From Chelatococcus albus (GTDB lineage: Bacteria; Pseudomonadota; Alphaproteobacteria; Rhizobiales; Beijerinckiaceae): a stretch of DNA of 64,000 nt. Position numbers and translations under genes: made by a program. The notes below the pieces were generated by a model that saw only the letters and a list, made by a program, of their open reading frames with translations, was not told the DNA's origin and ran no database searches. Position 1 is the stretch's first letter. Each line of letters opens with the position of its first letter. The stretch is from assembly GCF_030067675.1 (NCBI RefSeq), contig NZ_JASJEV010000007.1, positions 186,001 to 250,000 on the forward strand, in the 5' to 3' direction. This document shows positions 1 through 9,053 of the stretch, piece by piece.

Positions 1-454
1 GCGCCCAGGTGGAGGAGGAGACCTGCCCGTCCACCCAGGCCTCGTGCCACAGCGTCCACGACTTCCAGGCGAAGAAGGCGCAGAAGATGAAGCTCGCCAG
101 ATCGACGGCGAGCAGACGCAGGCGGTTGGCGCGCGGCGACAGGAAGCCCGTCAGGGCCTCGATGCCGACGTGCCCACGCCGCTCCTGCACATGCGCCGAG
201 GACAGGAAGGTCGCGCCGACGAGGAGGAACACCGACGCCTCGTCCTGCCAGTAGGTCGGAGCCTTGAACAGATAGCGGACGAGGACGCTGTAGCTCAGGA
301 TGACGCTCGCCACGACGAGCGCGACCGAGGACGACAGGACGACGAGGCGGTTGAGGACGGCGAGCGACCGGGCGAGCGCCGCGACGAGCGGATGGCCCGT
401 CGCGACCGGCTCGACGCCCCCCGCGGCCTCGGCGAGTTCGAAGCCGTGGCTCAT
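1..454 (-). CDS. dctQ: TRAP transporter small permease (DctQ family), 3' end cut by window edge
   Basis: This is the small membrane subunit of a tripartite ATP-independent periplasmic transporter, which with a large DctM subunit drives solute import using an ion gradient. The frame read from the ATG at 454 starts MSHGFELAEAAGG, then shows a hydrophobic segment (residues about 30-58) followed by YWQDEASVFLLVG and a RRGHVGIEAL stretch, the usual DctQ arrangement. Its ATG overlaps the stop codon of the upstream dctP (ATGA), so the two are translationally coupled. About 151 residues are visible and the C-terminus and dctM lie left of the window. The family call is firm; the substrate is not visible here. 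Confidence 0.85.
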   Translation of the reverse strand, partial: MSHGFELAEAAGGVEPVATGHPLVAALARSLAVLNRLVVLSSSVALVVASVILSYSVLVRYLFKAPTYWQDEASVFLLVGATFLSSAHVQERRGHVGIEALTGFLSPRANRLRLLAVDLASFIFCAFFAWKSWTLWHEAWVDGQVSSSTWA

Positions 455-1473
455 GCCTGGACATCCCCGGCAAGCTTGATGAACTTGGCGCAGTGGGGCG
501 TCTTGTCGCCGTAGTCCTTCCACGCGGTGACGCGGGCGATGGCCCGCCATTTCTCGACGGTGGCGTCGTCGAGATCGTGGATCCTGGCGCCGGCATTCTC
601 GTACACCTTGGCGACGGTCACGTCGTCGGCCATGGCCGCCGCGACGCCGAAAGCCTCCATCTCGGCGCCCACGGCGAGGAGCGTGTCCTGCTGATCCTTG
701 GGCAGCTTGTCGAACACCGCCTTCGACACGAGGAGCGGCTCGAGCATGTACCAGTAGGCCTTGCCGCGCCCGGTCGTGAGATGCTTCGCCAGTTCCTCCA
801 GGCGGAAGGAGATGAGGCTCGTCGAGGAGGTGATGCCGGCGTCGCAGGCGCCCGTCTGCATGGCGGCGTAGAGCTCGTTCGACGGCAGCGACAGGACGGC
901 CGCGCCCGCCGCCTGCAGCACGAGATCCATCTCGCGCGAGCCGCCGCGCACCTTCATGCCGCGCGCGTCCTCCGGGGCGACGAGCGGCTTCTCGCGGCTC
1001 GCCACGCCGCCCGCCTGCCACAACCAGGTGAGGATCATGACGCCCTTGGAGGCGAGGAAGTCGCCGAATTCCCTGCCGATGGGCGCCGTCTTCCAGGCCA
1101 TGCCCTGCCTGTAGCTCGAGACGAGGCCCGGCATGAGGCCGATGTTGCACTCCGGCACCTCGCCGCCGGCGTAGGAGATCGGGTAGAGCGACATGTCGAG
1201 GGCGCCCTTGCGCAGGGCCGCGAACTGGGCGTTCGTCTTCATCAGCGACGAGCCCGGATAGACCTCGGCCTTGAGCGCCCCGCCGGTGCGCTTCTCCACC
1301 TCCGCCGCGAATTTCCGGCACAGGCGATCGCGGAAATCCCCCTCGTCCAGCGAGCCGCCGGGAAACTGGTGGGAGATCTTGAGCGTGGTCGCCGCCGCGG
1401 CGCTGCCGCCGAAGCGCAGGACGGCCGGGGCCGCGAGGGCGCCGGCGAGGACGTGCCGCCGAGTAAGTGCCAT
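451..1473 (-). CDS. dctP: TRAP transporter periplasmic substrate-binding protein (DctP family)
   Basis: This is a 340-residue periplasmic binding protein that captures a solute, usually a carboxylate, for the DctQM membrane subunits. The N-terminus carries TRRHVLAG followed by a hydrophobic run ending in AAAA, a likely twin-arginine signal peptide. The mature part begins LKISHQFPGG and contains KVRGGSREM, where DctP proteins place the arginine that binds the ligand carboxylate. The ATG at 1473 is preceded by GGAGG at a good distance (CGGAGGAAACACC). It is the first gene of the TRAP operon and is divergent from the GntR regulator at 1603, which probably controls it. The exact substrate cannot be read from sequence. 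Confidence 0.9.
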   Translation of the reverse strand: MALTRRHVLAGALAAPAVLRFGGSAAAATTLKISHQFPGGSLDEGDFRDRLCRKFAAEVEKRTGGALKAEVYPGSSLMKTNAQFAALRKGALDMSLYPISYAGGEVPECNIGLMPGLVSSYRQGMAWKTAPIGREFGDFLASKGVMILTWLWQAGGVASREKPLVAPEDARGMKVRGGSREMDLVLQAAGAAVLSLPSNELYAAMQTGACDAGITSSTSLISFRLEELAKHLTTGRGKAYWYMLEPLLVSKAVFDKLPKDQQDTLLAVGAEMEAFGVAAAMADDVTVAKVYENAGARIHDLDDATVEKWRAIARVTAWKDYGDKTPHCAKFIKLAGDVQA

Positions 1474-1566
1474 GGTGTTTCCTCCGATTGCCGTGCGCGG
1501 GCACGGCCGGCCTCTGGGGACCGTTGCGCCTATCGAAGGCCGAACTTGTATGGAGTGTCAATAGAG

Positions 1567-1576
1567 TTGTATACAA
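1567..1576. promoter_or_regulatory. Palindromic GntR-type operator TTGTATACAA
   Basis: A perfect 10-bp palindrome, TTGTATACAA, lies in the 129-bp gap between the divergent dctP and GntR genes. TTGTA half-sites also occur on either side of it, near 1546 and 1587. FCD-family GntR regulators typically bind TNGT-N-ACNA palindromes of this kind. The position suits repression of the TRAP operon and autoregulation; this is inference. Confidence 0.6.
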
Positions 1577-1602
1577 TCACATCGGGATTGTAGACGACGC
1601 GC

Positions 1603-2280
1603 ATGAGCACCAGGACAGCGAAGCGCCGGCACGACCTGCGCGAGACGCTCGAGAACGAGATCGCCACGGGCGCGCTGAAGGCGGGCGAGCGCCTCGACGA
1701 GATGTCGCTCGCCAAGCGCTTCGGCGTGTCGCGCACGCCCATCCGCGAGGCCCTGCTGCAGCTCGCCTCGACCGGGCTCGTCGAGATCCGGCCGCACCGC
1801 GGCGCCGTCGTCGCCGCGGTGGGACCGTCGCGGCTCATGGAGATGTTCGAGGTCATGGCCGAGATCGAGGCCATGTGCGGGCGCCTCGCCGCCCGTCGCC
1901 TCACGGCCGCCGATCTCGCCACCCTGCGCACGGCCCAGGAAGAGTGCCGGGCGGCCGCCGGGAACGGCGACGAGGGCGCCTACTACCTCGCCAACGAGCG
2001 TTTCCACCACGCCATCTACCGGGCGAGCCGCAACGGCTTCCTCGCCGAGCAGGCGGCAGCGCTGCACCGGCGGCTGAAGCCCTACCGGCGCCTGCAGCTC
2101 AAGGTGCGCAACAGGATGATGGCCTCCCTCGCCGAGCACGAGGCGATTCTCGCCGCGCTCGCGGACGGCGACGGCGAGCGGGCGGCCGGGGAACTGCGCG
2201 CGCATATCGTCGTGCAGGGCGAGCGTTTCGCCGACCTGCTCGCCTCCCTCGCCGACACCCTCGCCCCGCACGGGAACTGA
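1603..2280 (+). CDS. GntR family transcriptional regulator, FCD subfamily
   Basis: A 225-residue cytoplasmic DNA-binding protein. Residues about 10-75 form the GntR winged helix (RLDEMSLAKRFGVSRTPIRE, then GLVEIRPHRGAVVA). Residues about 85-215 are an all-helical FCD ligand-binding domain with the expected histidines (FHHAIYR, EHEAILAAL). It is transcribed away from the dctPQ operon across a short spacer holding the TTGTATACAA palindrome. The likely role is a repressor released by the substrate of the TRAP system. The family is certain; the ligand is unknown. Confidence 0.9.
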   Translation: MSTRTAKRRHDLRETLENEIATGALKAGERLDEMSLAKRFGVSRTPIREALLQLASTGLVEIRPHRGAVVAAVGPSRLMEMFEVMAEIEAMCGRLAARRLTAADLATLRTAQEECRAAAGNGDEGAYYLANERFHHAIYRASRNGFLAEQAAALHRRLKPYRRLQLKVRNRMMASLAEHEAILAALADGDGERAAGELRAHIVVQGERFADLLASLADTLAPHGN

Positions 2281-2384
2281 CGGCCCCGCCCCTCCCGTCC
2301 TGTCCCGGGTCGCCCGCGCGGCCGGTCGCCCGTGCGGGAAGCAAGCACCCCGCCCGTCTACGTCAATACCACCGCACAACCCCA

Positions 2385-2412
2385 TCTCGCGACGGCTGCA
2401 ATTTTCGCGAGA
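2385..2412. promoter_or_regulatory. Inverted repeat upstream of the PstS-like/chemoreceptor operon
   Basis: Perfect 8-bp arms TCTCGCGA and TCGCGAGA are separated by 12 bp, about 80 bp before the binding-protein start. The surrounding sequence is clearly more A+T rich than the coding DNA. It could be an operator or a leader hairpin; no regulator gene adjoins it. Confidence 0.35.
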
Positions 2413-2494
2413 AGATTCATCTTTCGTTACGTCCTTGCCCGTAAAACTTTACACAAGGCGTCCGCCTCGGAGCCTCCGGAGGCCATGTCCCGCC

Positions 2495-3286
2495 ATGCCG
2501 CGTAGCGCCCTTGTCCCGACATTGCTGTGTTTGGCGACGATCCCGGCCGCTGCCGGCGAATTGTCGATCGTCGGCACGGGCGACGGCATCGAACTTCTTC
2601 GCGCGATCGGAGCCGCCTACAGTGCCGCCCATCCGCAGACGACGATCGTCGTTCCGCCCAGCATCGGCTCGGGCGGGGCGATCGTGGCGGTTGGGTCAGA
2701 CAAGGAGGTCCTCGGCCGCGTGGCGCGCCCGCTCACGGCCTCGGAGAAGGCGCAGGGGCTCGTCGCGACGGCCCTCGTGCGCCTGCCGTCGGCCTTCTTC
2801 GTGCACCCCTCGGCGCGGGTCGACGCGCTCACGGCCGCGCAGATCGCGGACATCTACGGCGGCGGCCGCATCACCAACTGGAAGGACGTCGGCGGCGCCG
2901 ACCTCAAGATCCGGGTCGTGCGCCGCGAGGACGCGGACAGCACGCTGATGGCGCTTCGCGCCGCCATGCCGGGCTGGAAGGACCTGCGGATCACCGACAG
3001 GTCGAAGACCGCGCTCACGACGCAGGACGCGATCGACACGGTCAGGCAGGTCGAGGGCGCCATCGGCTTCGCTCCCTACACGCGGCAGCTCGAGCAGGGA
3101 ACGGTGGTGCTGAAGGTCGACGGCCGCTTCCCGACCGACGCCGATTTCCCGAGCGCGGTGACGGTCTCCTTCATTCACAAGGAAGACACCGTCACGCCGG
3201 AGGCGCGCGACTTCCTGGCCTTCGCCCGTTCGGCGGCGGCCCGCGCGCTCATCTCCACCCTGGGAGGCGTCCCGGCGACACAGTGA
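2495..3286 (+). CDS. Orphan PstS-like periplasmic phosphate/anion-binding protein
   Basis: A 263-residue secreted protein of the PstS-like type II binding fold. From the ATG at 2495 the signal peptide reads [21 protein letters not shown]; an earlier in-frame ATG at 2435 would put an arginine-rich extension before it and is less likely. The mature part opens [13 protein letters not shown] and contains the PSIGSGGAI loop typical of PstS-like oxyanion binding, then [13 protein letters not shown], another hallmark of the family. No pstC, pstA or pstB genes are nearby. Instead the gene is followed after 7 bp by a chemoreceptor, so a sensing role with that receptor is more likely than transport. 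The actual ligand is not shown. Confidence 0.8.
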   Translation: MPRSALVPTLLCLATIPAAAGELSIVGTGDGIELLRAIGAAYSAAHPQTTIVVPPSIGSGGAIVAVGSDKEVLGRVARPLTASEKAQGLVATALVRLPSAFFVHPSARVDALTAAQIADIYGGGRITNWKDVGGADLKIRVVRREDADSTLMALRAAMPGWKDLRITDRSKTALTTQDAIDTVRQVEGAIGFAPYTRQLEQGTVVLKVDGRFPTDADFPSAVTVSFIHKEDTVTPEARDFLAFARSAAARALISTLGGVPATQ

Positions 3287-3293
3287 GGCCCGC

Positions 3294-5333
3294 GTGAAGC
3301 CGCTCCGATCCTTCAGCGCCAAGCTCATCGCGGTGACCCTCGCCACCGCCGCGATCGCCTTTGCGACACTCACAGGCCTGACGGCCCTGCGCCTCGACCA
3401 GGGCCTGAGGCAGCAGGCGGCCGAACTCGGCCGCCTGTCCGAGGCGAAGCTCGCCGAGCGGCTCGACGGCGAGGCGAAGCTGGCGCGGGCGCGCCTGCAG
3501 ACCATCTTCGACAACGTCGCCCGCCGCCTCAACGCCATCACGCGGCAGGCGGACGTGGCCCGGGCGGTGTCCTCGGGCAATGTCGTGGCCATCAGCGAGC
3601 TGCTCGGCCGCGTGATCGACAATGCCGATCTCGACGGCATCCTCGTCGTCGACACGCAGATGCACCCCCTCGGCGCGCACGACATCGGGATCGACCTGCT
3701 GGCGGCGAACGAGGCCCTGCGCACGAGCCGCCTCGCCAGCGAGATCATGCCGCTCCTGCGGGAGAATGACCGCCGCAAGCCCCGGATCCTGCAGAAGCTC
3801 GTGATGCTCGACCCGACGCTCGCCACGGCGGTGGGCGGGCGCGCCGCGAACGTCGCGACGGCCATCGTCGTCGAGCCGCTGTTCGACGATTTCGGCGAGG
3901 TCTTCGCCGCTTTCGTCGCCCATCGCACCCTGAAGCCGGTCGAGCAGGCGCTGAGCGACTTTTCCATGATGACGAGCCTCGGCGTCGTCGTGCTCGCCGG
4001 CAACCGGCCCGTGTCCTGGGCCGGTGTCGGCGGGCCGGACACGCGCCTGATGCCCGCGGCCGACTCGCCGCTCGCCCACTCCGCCGACGGCCGCTTCGTC
4101 GCGCGCTGCATCGCCTTCGCGCTCGACCTGCGCGTGTGCACGCTCGCGCCGGTGTCGGAGGTGAACGGCCTGCGCGACGAGATGGTGCGCATCGGCGCGG
4201 CGCAGGGGCGCTCCCTGATGGCCTGGCTCGGCGGCCTCGCGGTCCTGTCGCTGGCGCTCTTTGCCCTCATCGCCCTCGTCGCCTCGCGGCAGATCACCCG
4301 GCCGCTGCGGCAGATCACCGGGGCCGTGGGCGCGCTCGCGCAGGGCGACTGGCGGAGCAAGGTCGAGGGCGCAGGGCGCCGCGACGAGATCGGTGACATC
4401 GCGCGCGCCGTGCTCGTGCTGCAACGCTCGCTCGAGGAGCGCGACCGCCTGCGCACGGACGTCGCCATCGCCGAGACGGTGAAGCTGCGGCGCGAGACGC
4501 TGGAGACGGCGATCCAGCATTTCGACCGGACCATGCGCACGGTGCTCGCGAGCGTCGGCGAGAGTGTCGAGAGCTTGGACGCCACGGCGCATGAGCTTGC
4601 CGACGTGTCGGTGGCGGCGGAGCGGGAGGCGGCCGAGGCCGTCGAAGCCTCCGAGACCACCGTCGCGAGCGTCGCCGTCGTGCGCGACGCCACCGAGCGC
4701 TTCAGCACGTCGATCGCCGAGATCGCCGGCAAGGTGAAGGAGACGACCGAGGTCATTCTCGGCGGCAACGCCGTGGCCCGCGAGGCCACGCGCAAGGTCG
4801 ACGGCCTCACCGGAGCGGCCAAGGAGATCGGCGCCGTCATCCGGCTCATCGACGAGATCGCGTCGCAGACGAACCTGCTCGCCCTCAACGCCACCATCGA
4901 GGCGGCGCGGGCCGGGGAATCCGGCAAGGGCTTCGCGGTCGTCGCCAACGAGGTCAAGGCCCTCGCCGGCCAGACGGCCAAGGCCACGGAGGAGATCGCC
5001 ACGAAGGTCGCGGCCATCCAGGGCGCGACGGGCGAGGCGGTCGCCGCCATCGAGGTGATCGCCCGCACGCTCGCCGACGTGCTCGCCCATACGAGCGCCA
5101 TATCCACCGCCGTCGAGCGTCAGAACCTCGCCACCCACGAGATCTCGGGCAGCGTCGCCACCGCCTCGCGCGGCACGATGAGCCTTTCGGCGAGCGTGGA
5201 ACGGCTCAAGACGACGATCGGCGGCGCCCGTGGCGCCTCGGTGCAGGTGGTCGCGACCGCGACCCAGATGGCCGAGGAGGCACGGCGGCTCGACGAGACC
5301 GTCAAGTCCTTTCTCGACGAGGTGGGAGCGTAA
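3294..5333 (+). CDS. Methyl-accepting chemotaxis protein with periplasmic sensor and HAMP domain
   Basis: A 679-residue inner-membrane chemoreceptor starting at GTG, 7 bp after the binding-protein gene. Transmembrane helix 1 spans about residues 9-27 and helix 2 about 309-330, enclosing a periplasmic sensor of roughly 280 residues. A HAMP linker follows ([15 protein letters not shown]). The C-terminal signalling coiled coil carries the conserved hairpin [20 protein letters not shown] near residue 520. The frame ends in KSFLDEVGA with no visible CheR-docking pentapeptide. Immediate co-transcription with a PstS-like protein suggests that the pair senses an anion together. No che genes are present in the window. 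Confidence 0.93.
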   Translation: MKPLRSFSAKLIAVTLATAAIAFATLTGLTALRLDQGLRQQAAELGRLSEAKLAERLDGEAKLARARLQTIFDNVARRLNAITRQADVARAVSSGNVVAISELLGRVIDNADLDGILVVDTQMHPLGAHDIGIDLLAANEALRTSRLASEIMPLLRENDRRKPRILQKLVMLDPTLATAVGGRAANVATAIVVEPLFDDFGEVFAAFVAHRTLKPVEQALSDFSMMTSLGVVVLAGNRPVSWAGVGGPDTRLMPAADSPLAHSADGRFVARCIAFALDLRVCTLAPVSEVNGLRDEMVRIGAAQGRSLMAWLGGLAVLSLALFALIALVASRQITRPLRQITGAVGALAQGDWRSKVEGAGRRDEIGDIARAVLVLQRSLEERDRLRTDVAIAETVKLRRETLETAIQHFDRTMRTVLASVGESVESLDATAHELADVSVAAEREAAEAVEASETTVASVAVVRDATERFSTSIAEIAGKVKETTEVILGGNAVAREATRKVDGLTGAAKEIGAVIRLIDEIASQTNLLALNATIEAARAGESGKGFAVVANEVKALAGQTAKATEEIATKVAAIQGATGEAVAAIEVIARTLADVLAHTSAISTAVERQNLATHEISGSVATASRGTMSLSASVERLKTTIGGARGASVQVVATATQMAEEARRLDETVKSFLDEVGA

Positions 5334-5464
5334 GGGCCGGGCCCCGCGCGCCCCGCATCCCTCACGCCCGACCGCCCTCCGCACGCCCGTCCCGGCGGGG
5401 CCGCCGGCGCGGCGGTGAACCGGAGCTCCGCGCCGGCGAGAATGCGCTGTTTCCAGGAAACGCT

Positions 5465-5570
5465 CTAGAGCACTTCCCGATTCAACTGAACCGGGAGGCG
5501 CATCTATCTTTTTGAGAATAGAGCATTTTCTTCGCCGAACCGGCGACCACCTCGGCGGAAAATGCTCTAG
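5465..5570 (+). repeat. Interspersed palindromic mosaic element, copy 1 (short form, 106 bp)
   Basis: The element starts CTAGAGC and ends GCTCTAG. It contains a degenerate palindrome (CCCGATTCAACTGAACCGGG), a small CTAT...ATAG hairpin, and a large inverted repeat with GAGCATTTTC and GAAAATGCTC arms. It matches the copy at 61416-61521 base for base except for about 9 mismatches. The CTA at 5567-5569 is, on the minus strand, the TAG stop of the flavoreductase gene. Confidence 0.85.
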
Positions 5571-6721
5571 CGGCGGCCGGAGGAGCGCGGGCCGAAGAGC
5601 GTCGTCTGCAAGGGGCGGCGCGGCGCGGCGACGGCCGGCTGGCCGGCGCCCCGCTCCCCGGCGGCAGCCTCGGCGGGACGCGGGTCGAGGCGCGCGGGGC
5701 GCGGCGACAGGGGCGCTCCGGCCTCGGCGGAAGACCCGGGCGCGCGCAGGAGCCGCGCCACCCGGCCGACCAGCGAGACGCGCTGCGTGCCTGGCAGGAA
5801 GGGATCGGCGAAGCAGAAGGCGCCGGCGGCGAGCGCCTTGCGCTTGACCGCCTCCACGAGCCCCGGCGCGCCGGCCACGTAGACCATGTCCTGCGGCCCG
5901 AGGGAGGGCAGGTAGTTGGTCGGCCGCCCGAGCCGCACGTCGCCCGCGGCGTCGGCCTCGCTCGTCATGATGATCTCGCGCACGCCGTGCTCGCGCAGCC
6001 AGTCGAGCGAGCGGCGCATGTAGAGACCGGACAGGTCCCGCGCCCCGACGACGACGACGATGTCGCGGCCGGGCTGCGTGAGGCAGGCCTCGCGCGCCAC
6101 GGCCCAGATGGGCGCCCAGCCGGTTCCGCCGGCGACGAGGACGAGCAGGCCGTCGCCCCGGCGGAAGAAGGCATGGCCGAAGGGGCCCCTCACCTGCACC
6201 TTGTGTCCGACGCCGATCGCCCCGCCGAGGGCCGAGGAGACGGCGCCGTCGGCCAGCACCCGCACGTGCAGCACGAGTTCGCGCGGATCGAGGCCGCCGT
6301 CGGCGCGTGGCGCCGGGCTGTAGTCGCGGGCCGGAAAGCCCGCGAAGGCGACACTCGCATATTGCCCGGGCAGATAGGTCAGGGGCTCGCGCAGGCGAAG
6401 GGCGACCTCCACCACCTCCGGCGACAGGCGCCTGAGGGAGGCCACCTGGCCGGCGCGCTTCACGACCGCCGGCACCTCGTCGAAGGCGATGGCGGCATCG
6501 CCGGCGAGCGTGGCGAGGCAGGCGAGCACCGTGTCCCCCTCCCCGGTGCCCTGGTCGTCGACGGAACCGGCGACCACGCGCACGCGGCAGGTCTCGCACT
6601 GCCCCGAGCAGCAGTCGTGCGGCACGAGGATCCGGCCGCCCAGGGCGGCATCCACCAGCGTCTCGCCGATGCCGGCCCGGATCGTGTGGCCGTTGATGGT
6701 GAGGGTGCACTTGGCGCTCAT
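5567..6721 (-). CDS. 2Fe-2S ferredoxin:NAD(P)H flavoreductase
   Basis: A 384-residue soluble electron-transfer protein. Residues 1-90 are a plant-type ferredoxin with cysteines at 37, 42, 45 and 68, matching C-x4-C-x2-C-xn-C. Next come an FAD-binding barrel with YLPGQYASV and RDYSPAP and an NAD(P)-binding domain with AGGTGWAPIWA. It therefore carries electrons from NAD(P)H through FAD to the iron-sulfur cluster, as in oxygenase reductases. The last 65 or so residues are Ala/Pro/Arg-rich and look disordered, and the stop codon lies inside a repeat element, so the tail may be a recent extension. It follows the cytochrome b/heme-domain gene by 64 bp, which suggests that protein as its partner. 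No oxygenase gene is nearby. Confidence 0.85.
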   Translation of the reverse strand: MSAKCTLTINGHTIRAGIGETLVDAALGGRILVPHDCCSGQCETCRVRVVAGSVDDQGTGEGDTVLACLATLAGDAAIAFDEVPAVVKRAGQVASLRRLSPEVVEVALRLREPLTYLPGQYASVAFAGFPARDYSPAPRADGGLDPRELVLHVRVLADGAVSSALGGAIGVGHKVQVRGPFGHAFFRRGDGLLVLVAGGTGWAPIWAVAREACLTQPGRDIVVVVGARDLSGLYMRRSLDWLREHGVREIIMTSEADAAGDVRLGRPTNYLPSLGPQDMVYVAGAPGLVEAVKRKALAAGAFCFADPFLPGTQRVSLVGRVARLLRAPGSSAEAGAPLSPRPARLDPRPAEAAAGERGAGQPAVAAPRRPLQTTLFGPRSSGRR

Positions 6722-6785
6722 CGGGGCACCTGCGCGATGCGGACAGGGACGGGCGGCGAAGGCGGGATGCCCGGGCCGGGCGGGA

Positions 6786-8573
6786 TCAGCGGAGTTCGAG
6801 CCGCACGGGGCGCATGTGGCGCGTGTGGCGGGTCTGTGTGTGGTCGAAGACGGCGACCCACATGTAGAGCGGCTCGCCGGGGAGGAAGTCGACGTCGTAC
6901 CTGCTGCCCGTCGCCAGCCTGCGCGTGGCCTCGAGCGTCCACCAGCCGTCCTTCCATCTGGCGCTGCCGCGCACGTCGGCGCGGTCACCGGAATATTCGC
7001 CCATGATGAGCACACCCGGGATGACGGTGCCGACGGGGATCGCCGCGTCGACCTCCGGTGAATAGGGCACGCTCTCGGCCTCCGTCATCCACCAGCGCGC
7101 CCCCTCCCCGTCGCTCGAATTGGGGTCGAGATCGAATGTCCCGAGGGCCTGCCGCGTCGCCGCGAGGTCCTTCGGCAGGCGCTGCACGCCGACGGGGCCG
7201 CGGTAGCCGCCCGGCGGCTCGGTCCGGTAGTTGTAGGCATAGAAGGCGCGGCCGGGGTCGCCCGTGTAGCCGCCCTGGTAGCGGGCCGTGCGGTCCCAGT
7301 CCTTCGGCGTCGGCTCGAGCGGCGGGCCGATGAACTGGTCGTCGACATGGCCGAGGAGACCGCCGCGCGAGGCCTTCCACTGCCACATGTCGATGATGCT
7401 GCCGTCGGTCGTGTAGTGCAGCCCGCGATCGTTGAGCGCCGGCGGCCTGTCGGCGAGGGGCCGCGGCCCCAGATGCGTCCCTCCGCCGCCCCCGAAGGCG
7501 TTGGAGCGGGAGAAGATCACGGAGAACTTGTCCTCATAGAAGTCGATGACGTCGGCGCGGTCGGCCCGGCCGTCCACCATGTGCCAGCCGTCGGCCTTCT
7601 TGACGAGCGGCAGGCGGCGCAGGGACCGCGTCGGGTCCTGCCAGCGGAAGGCGAAATGGATCGCCTGCCCGTCGTGCACCGCCCGCACCTCGACCGTCGA
7701 CTCGCCACGGCCGCCGAGCCCCGTGCCCTGCTGGGTGAGGATCGACACCGCCCGGGACGCCTTCCACGCCGGATCGTCGAGCACGCCGTCGAGCACGGGC
7801 GCCTGCCCGACCCGGATGATGGGCAGCAGGTCGCGCGTCGACCAGTCGAGCCCGGCGAGCGCCGCCGCCACGCCCGCGCCCACGAGGCCCGCGACAAGGA
7901 GAGGCCGCGGCCGCACCGCCGCCGTCACGACGAGGGCGCTCGGCCGGAAGAGGCGCAGCAGCTGGCCCCAGCCGCCGTAGCCGTAGTGCGCCAGGACATG
8001 CACGAGGATGTAGACGAGGGTGGCGAGCGCCGCGACCGTGTGCACGGGCACGATCCAGCCGCCGTGGCCGAGGTAGAGGGCGACGCCGCTTGCCGTCAGC
8101 ACGATCACAAGGCCGTAGAGGGTCCAGTGCAGGGCGACGTTGACCGCGCCCCAGCGCAGGCGGTTCGCCGCCGGGAGCTGGAAGACGCGCAGCTTCTTGA
8201 GCGCCACCCGGCGTTCGAGGCCGCTGCGCCGGAGGTAGACGACATAGGCACCGGCGGCGAAGAAGAGCGTAAGCCCCGCAACGACATGGACCGTCCAGAC
8301 CTCGCCCTGCGGCAGGACCGGCGAAAGGGCCCTGGAGATCACCGCCTCCGGCGCGTCCGCCGCGATGCGCAGCCCGGTGACGAGGCTCGCCACCATCGCC
8401 ACCGCCGTCAGCCAGTGCAGGAGGATGGTGCCGACGTCGCTGCGCGGCGGCCCCGACCGCGGGCTCCGCCCCACGGTCCACCCGGCCGACCCGGCCGCAG
8501 GTCGCCTGCTGCCCGGTGCGAAACCCACAGACTCGCCGGACAGGCCGTCCCTCGCGTGACCGATGTCCGCCAT
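6786..8573 (-). CDS. Cytochrome b561-like membrane protein fused to an ethylbenzene-dehydrogenase-type heme-binding domain
   Basis: A 595-residue membrane cytochrome from the ATG at 8573 (an upstream in-frame start at 8663 also exists). Residues about 48-198 hold four helices with paired histidines (H53, H96, H149, H178, H192, H196), a di-heme cytochrome b pattern. A fifth helix spans about 222-243. Residues about 255-595 resemble the heme b-binding gamma subunit of ethylbenzene and dimethylsulfide dehydrogenases (LDGVLDDPAW, IHFAFRWQDP, DKFSVIF). The fusion suggests electron transfer between the quinone pool and a periplasmic heme. It is the first gene of a two-gene operon with the flavoreductase. 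No molybdopterin catalytic subunit is present, so its donor or acceptor is unknown. Confidence 0.8.
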   Translation of the reverse strand: MADIGHARDGLSGESVGFAPGSRRPAAGSAGWTVGRSPRSGPPRSDVGTILLHWLTAVAMVASLVTGLRIAADAPEAVISRALSPVLPQGEVWTVHVVAGLTLFFAAGAYVVYLRRSGLERRVALKKLRVFQLPAANRLRWGAVNVALHWTLYGLVIVLTASGVALYLGHGGWIVPVHTVAALATLVYILVHVLAHYGYGGWGQLLRLFRPSALVVTAAVRPRPLLVAGLVGAGVAAALAGLDWSTRDLLPIIRVGQAPVLDGVLDDPAWKASRAVSILTQQGTGLGGRGESTVEVRAVHDGQAIHFAFRWQDPTRSLRRLPLVKKADGWHMVDGRADRADVIDFYEDKFSVIFSRSNAFGGGGGTHLGPRPLADRPPALNDRGLHYTTDGSIIDMWQWKASRGGLLGHVDDQFIGPPLEPTPKDWDRTARYQGGYTGDPGRAFYAYNYRTEPPGGYRGPVGVQRLPKDLAATRQALGTFDLDPNSSDGEGARWWMTEAESVPYSPEVDAAIPVGTVIPGVLIMGEYSGDRADVRGSARWKDGWWTLEATRRLATGSRYDVDFLPGEPLYMWVAVFDHTQTRHTRHMRPVRLELR

Positions 8574-9053
8574 GACCCTACAGTCCCCCCGCGCCGCAGT
8601 GCGCACGTGATCGCCGATGGAGGATACCCAGGTTCGTGGGTATTTGATCCAGATTGGAATCAAATTGTTTGGGAATGCTTAACGTTAAGCATGCGTTAAA
8701 AGAAGGGGGCCGTCCCGGGCGCCTGCCCGGCACGGGGCAGCGATCGGAAAGCAAGATCCGGGCCTCCGCCCGCCCGCGGCCCGCATCGCGGCGGCCGGCG
8801 CCGCGAAACGGACGACAAATCACACAATCAACAGATATTTATCCTGTATTGCCAACATGGACGCGTATTTTTCGCAGATCATGTCCATATCTTGTGCAAG
8901 TCGATCCGGCATCGACGATATGCAGACGCGACAAAATGCTGCCCTCGGCAAGGCCATTAACCCTTTGATTCTCCGTTCGAGTGAGTATCCTCGCGCCGTC
9001 AGATCAGTCGCACGACCGATCTGGCAAGGGAGGATCAGAAGAGGAGGTCTGCA
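8574..9053. other. 480-bp divergent intergenic region, relatively A+T rich
   Basis: No convincing gene is seen here: the open frames on both strands lack family signatures and plausible starts. The region lies between two divergent operons and must hold both promoters. It contains an imperfect inverted repeat TTTGATCC...GGAATCAAA (about 8643-8664), the perfect palindrome at 8677-8690, and a strong ribosome binding site GAGGAGGT at 9041-9048 for the next gene. Base composition is visibly lower in G+C than in the flanking genes. Confidence 0.6.
8677..8690. promoter_or_regulatory. Perfect palindrome GCTTAACGTTAAGC
   Basis: This 14-bp perfect palindrome is followed closely by ATGCGTTAA, a second partial GTTAA half-site. 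It lies about 105 bp upstream of the cytochrome gene start and could be an operator for that operon. No adjacent regulator gene is available to assign it to. Confidence 0.4.

Noticed and set aside
2696-5107. An 803-codon Ser/Arg-rich open frame antisense to the PstS-like and chemoreceptor genes
   Set aside because: The translation mirrors the chemoreceptor codons and has no recognisable fold.
3249-6710. A 1153-codon frame overlapping the reductase, the repeat element and the chemoreceptor antisense
   Set aside because: It runs through the intergenic palindromic repeat and out of frame with the ferredoxin reductase, so it is a composition artefact.
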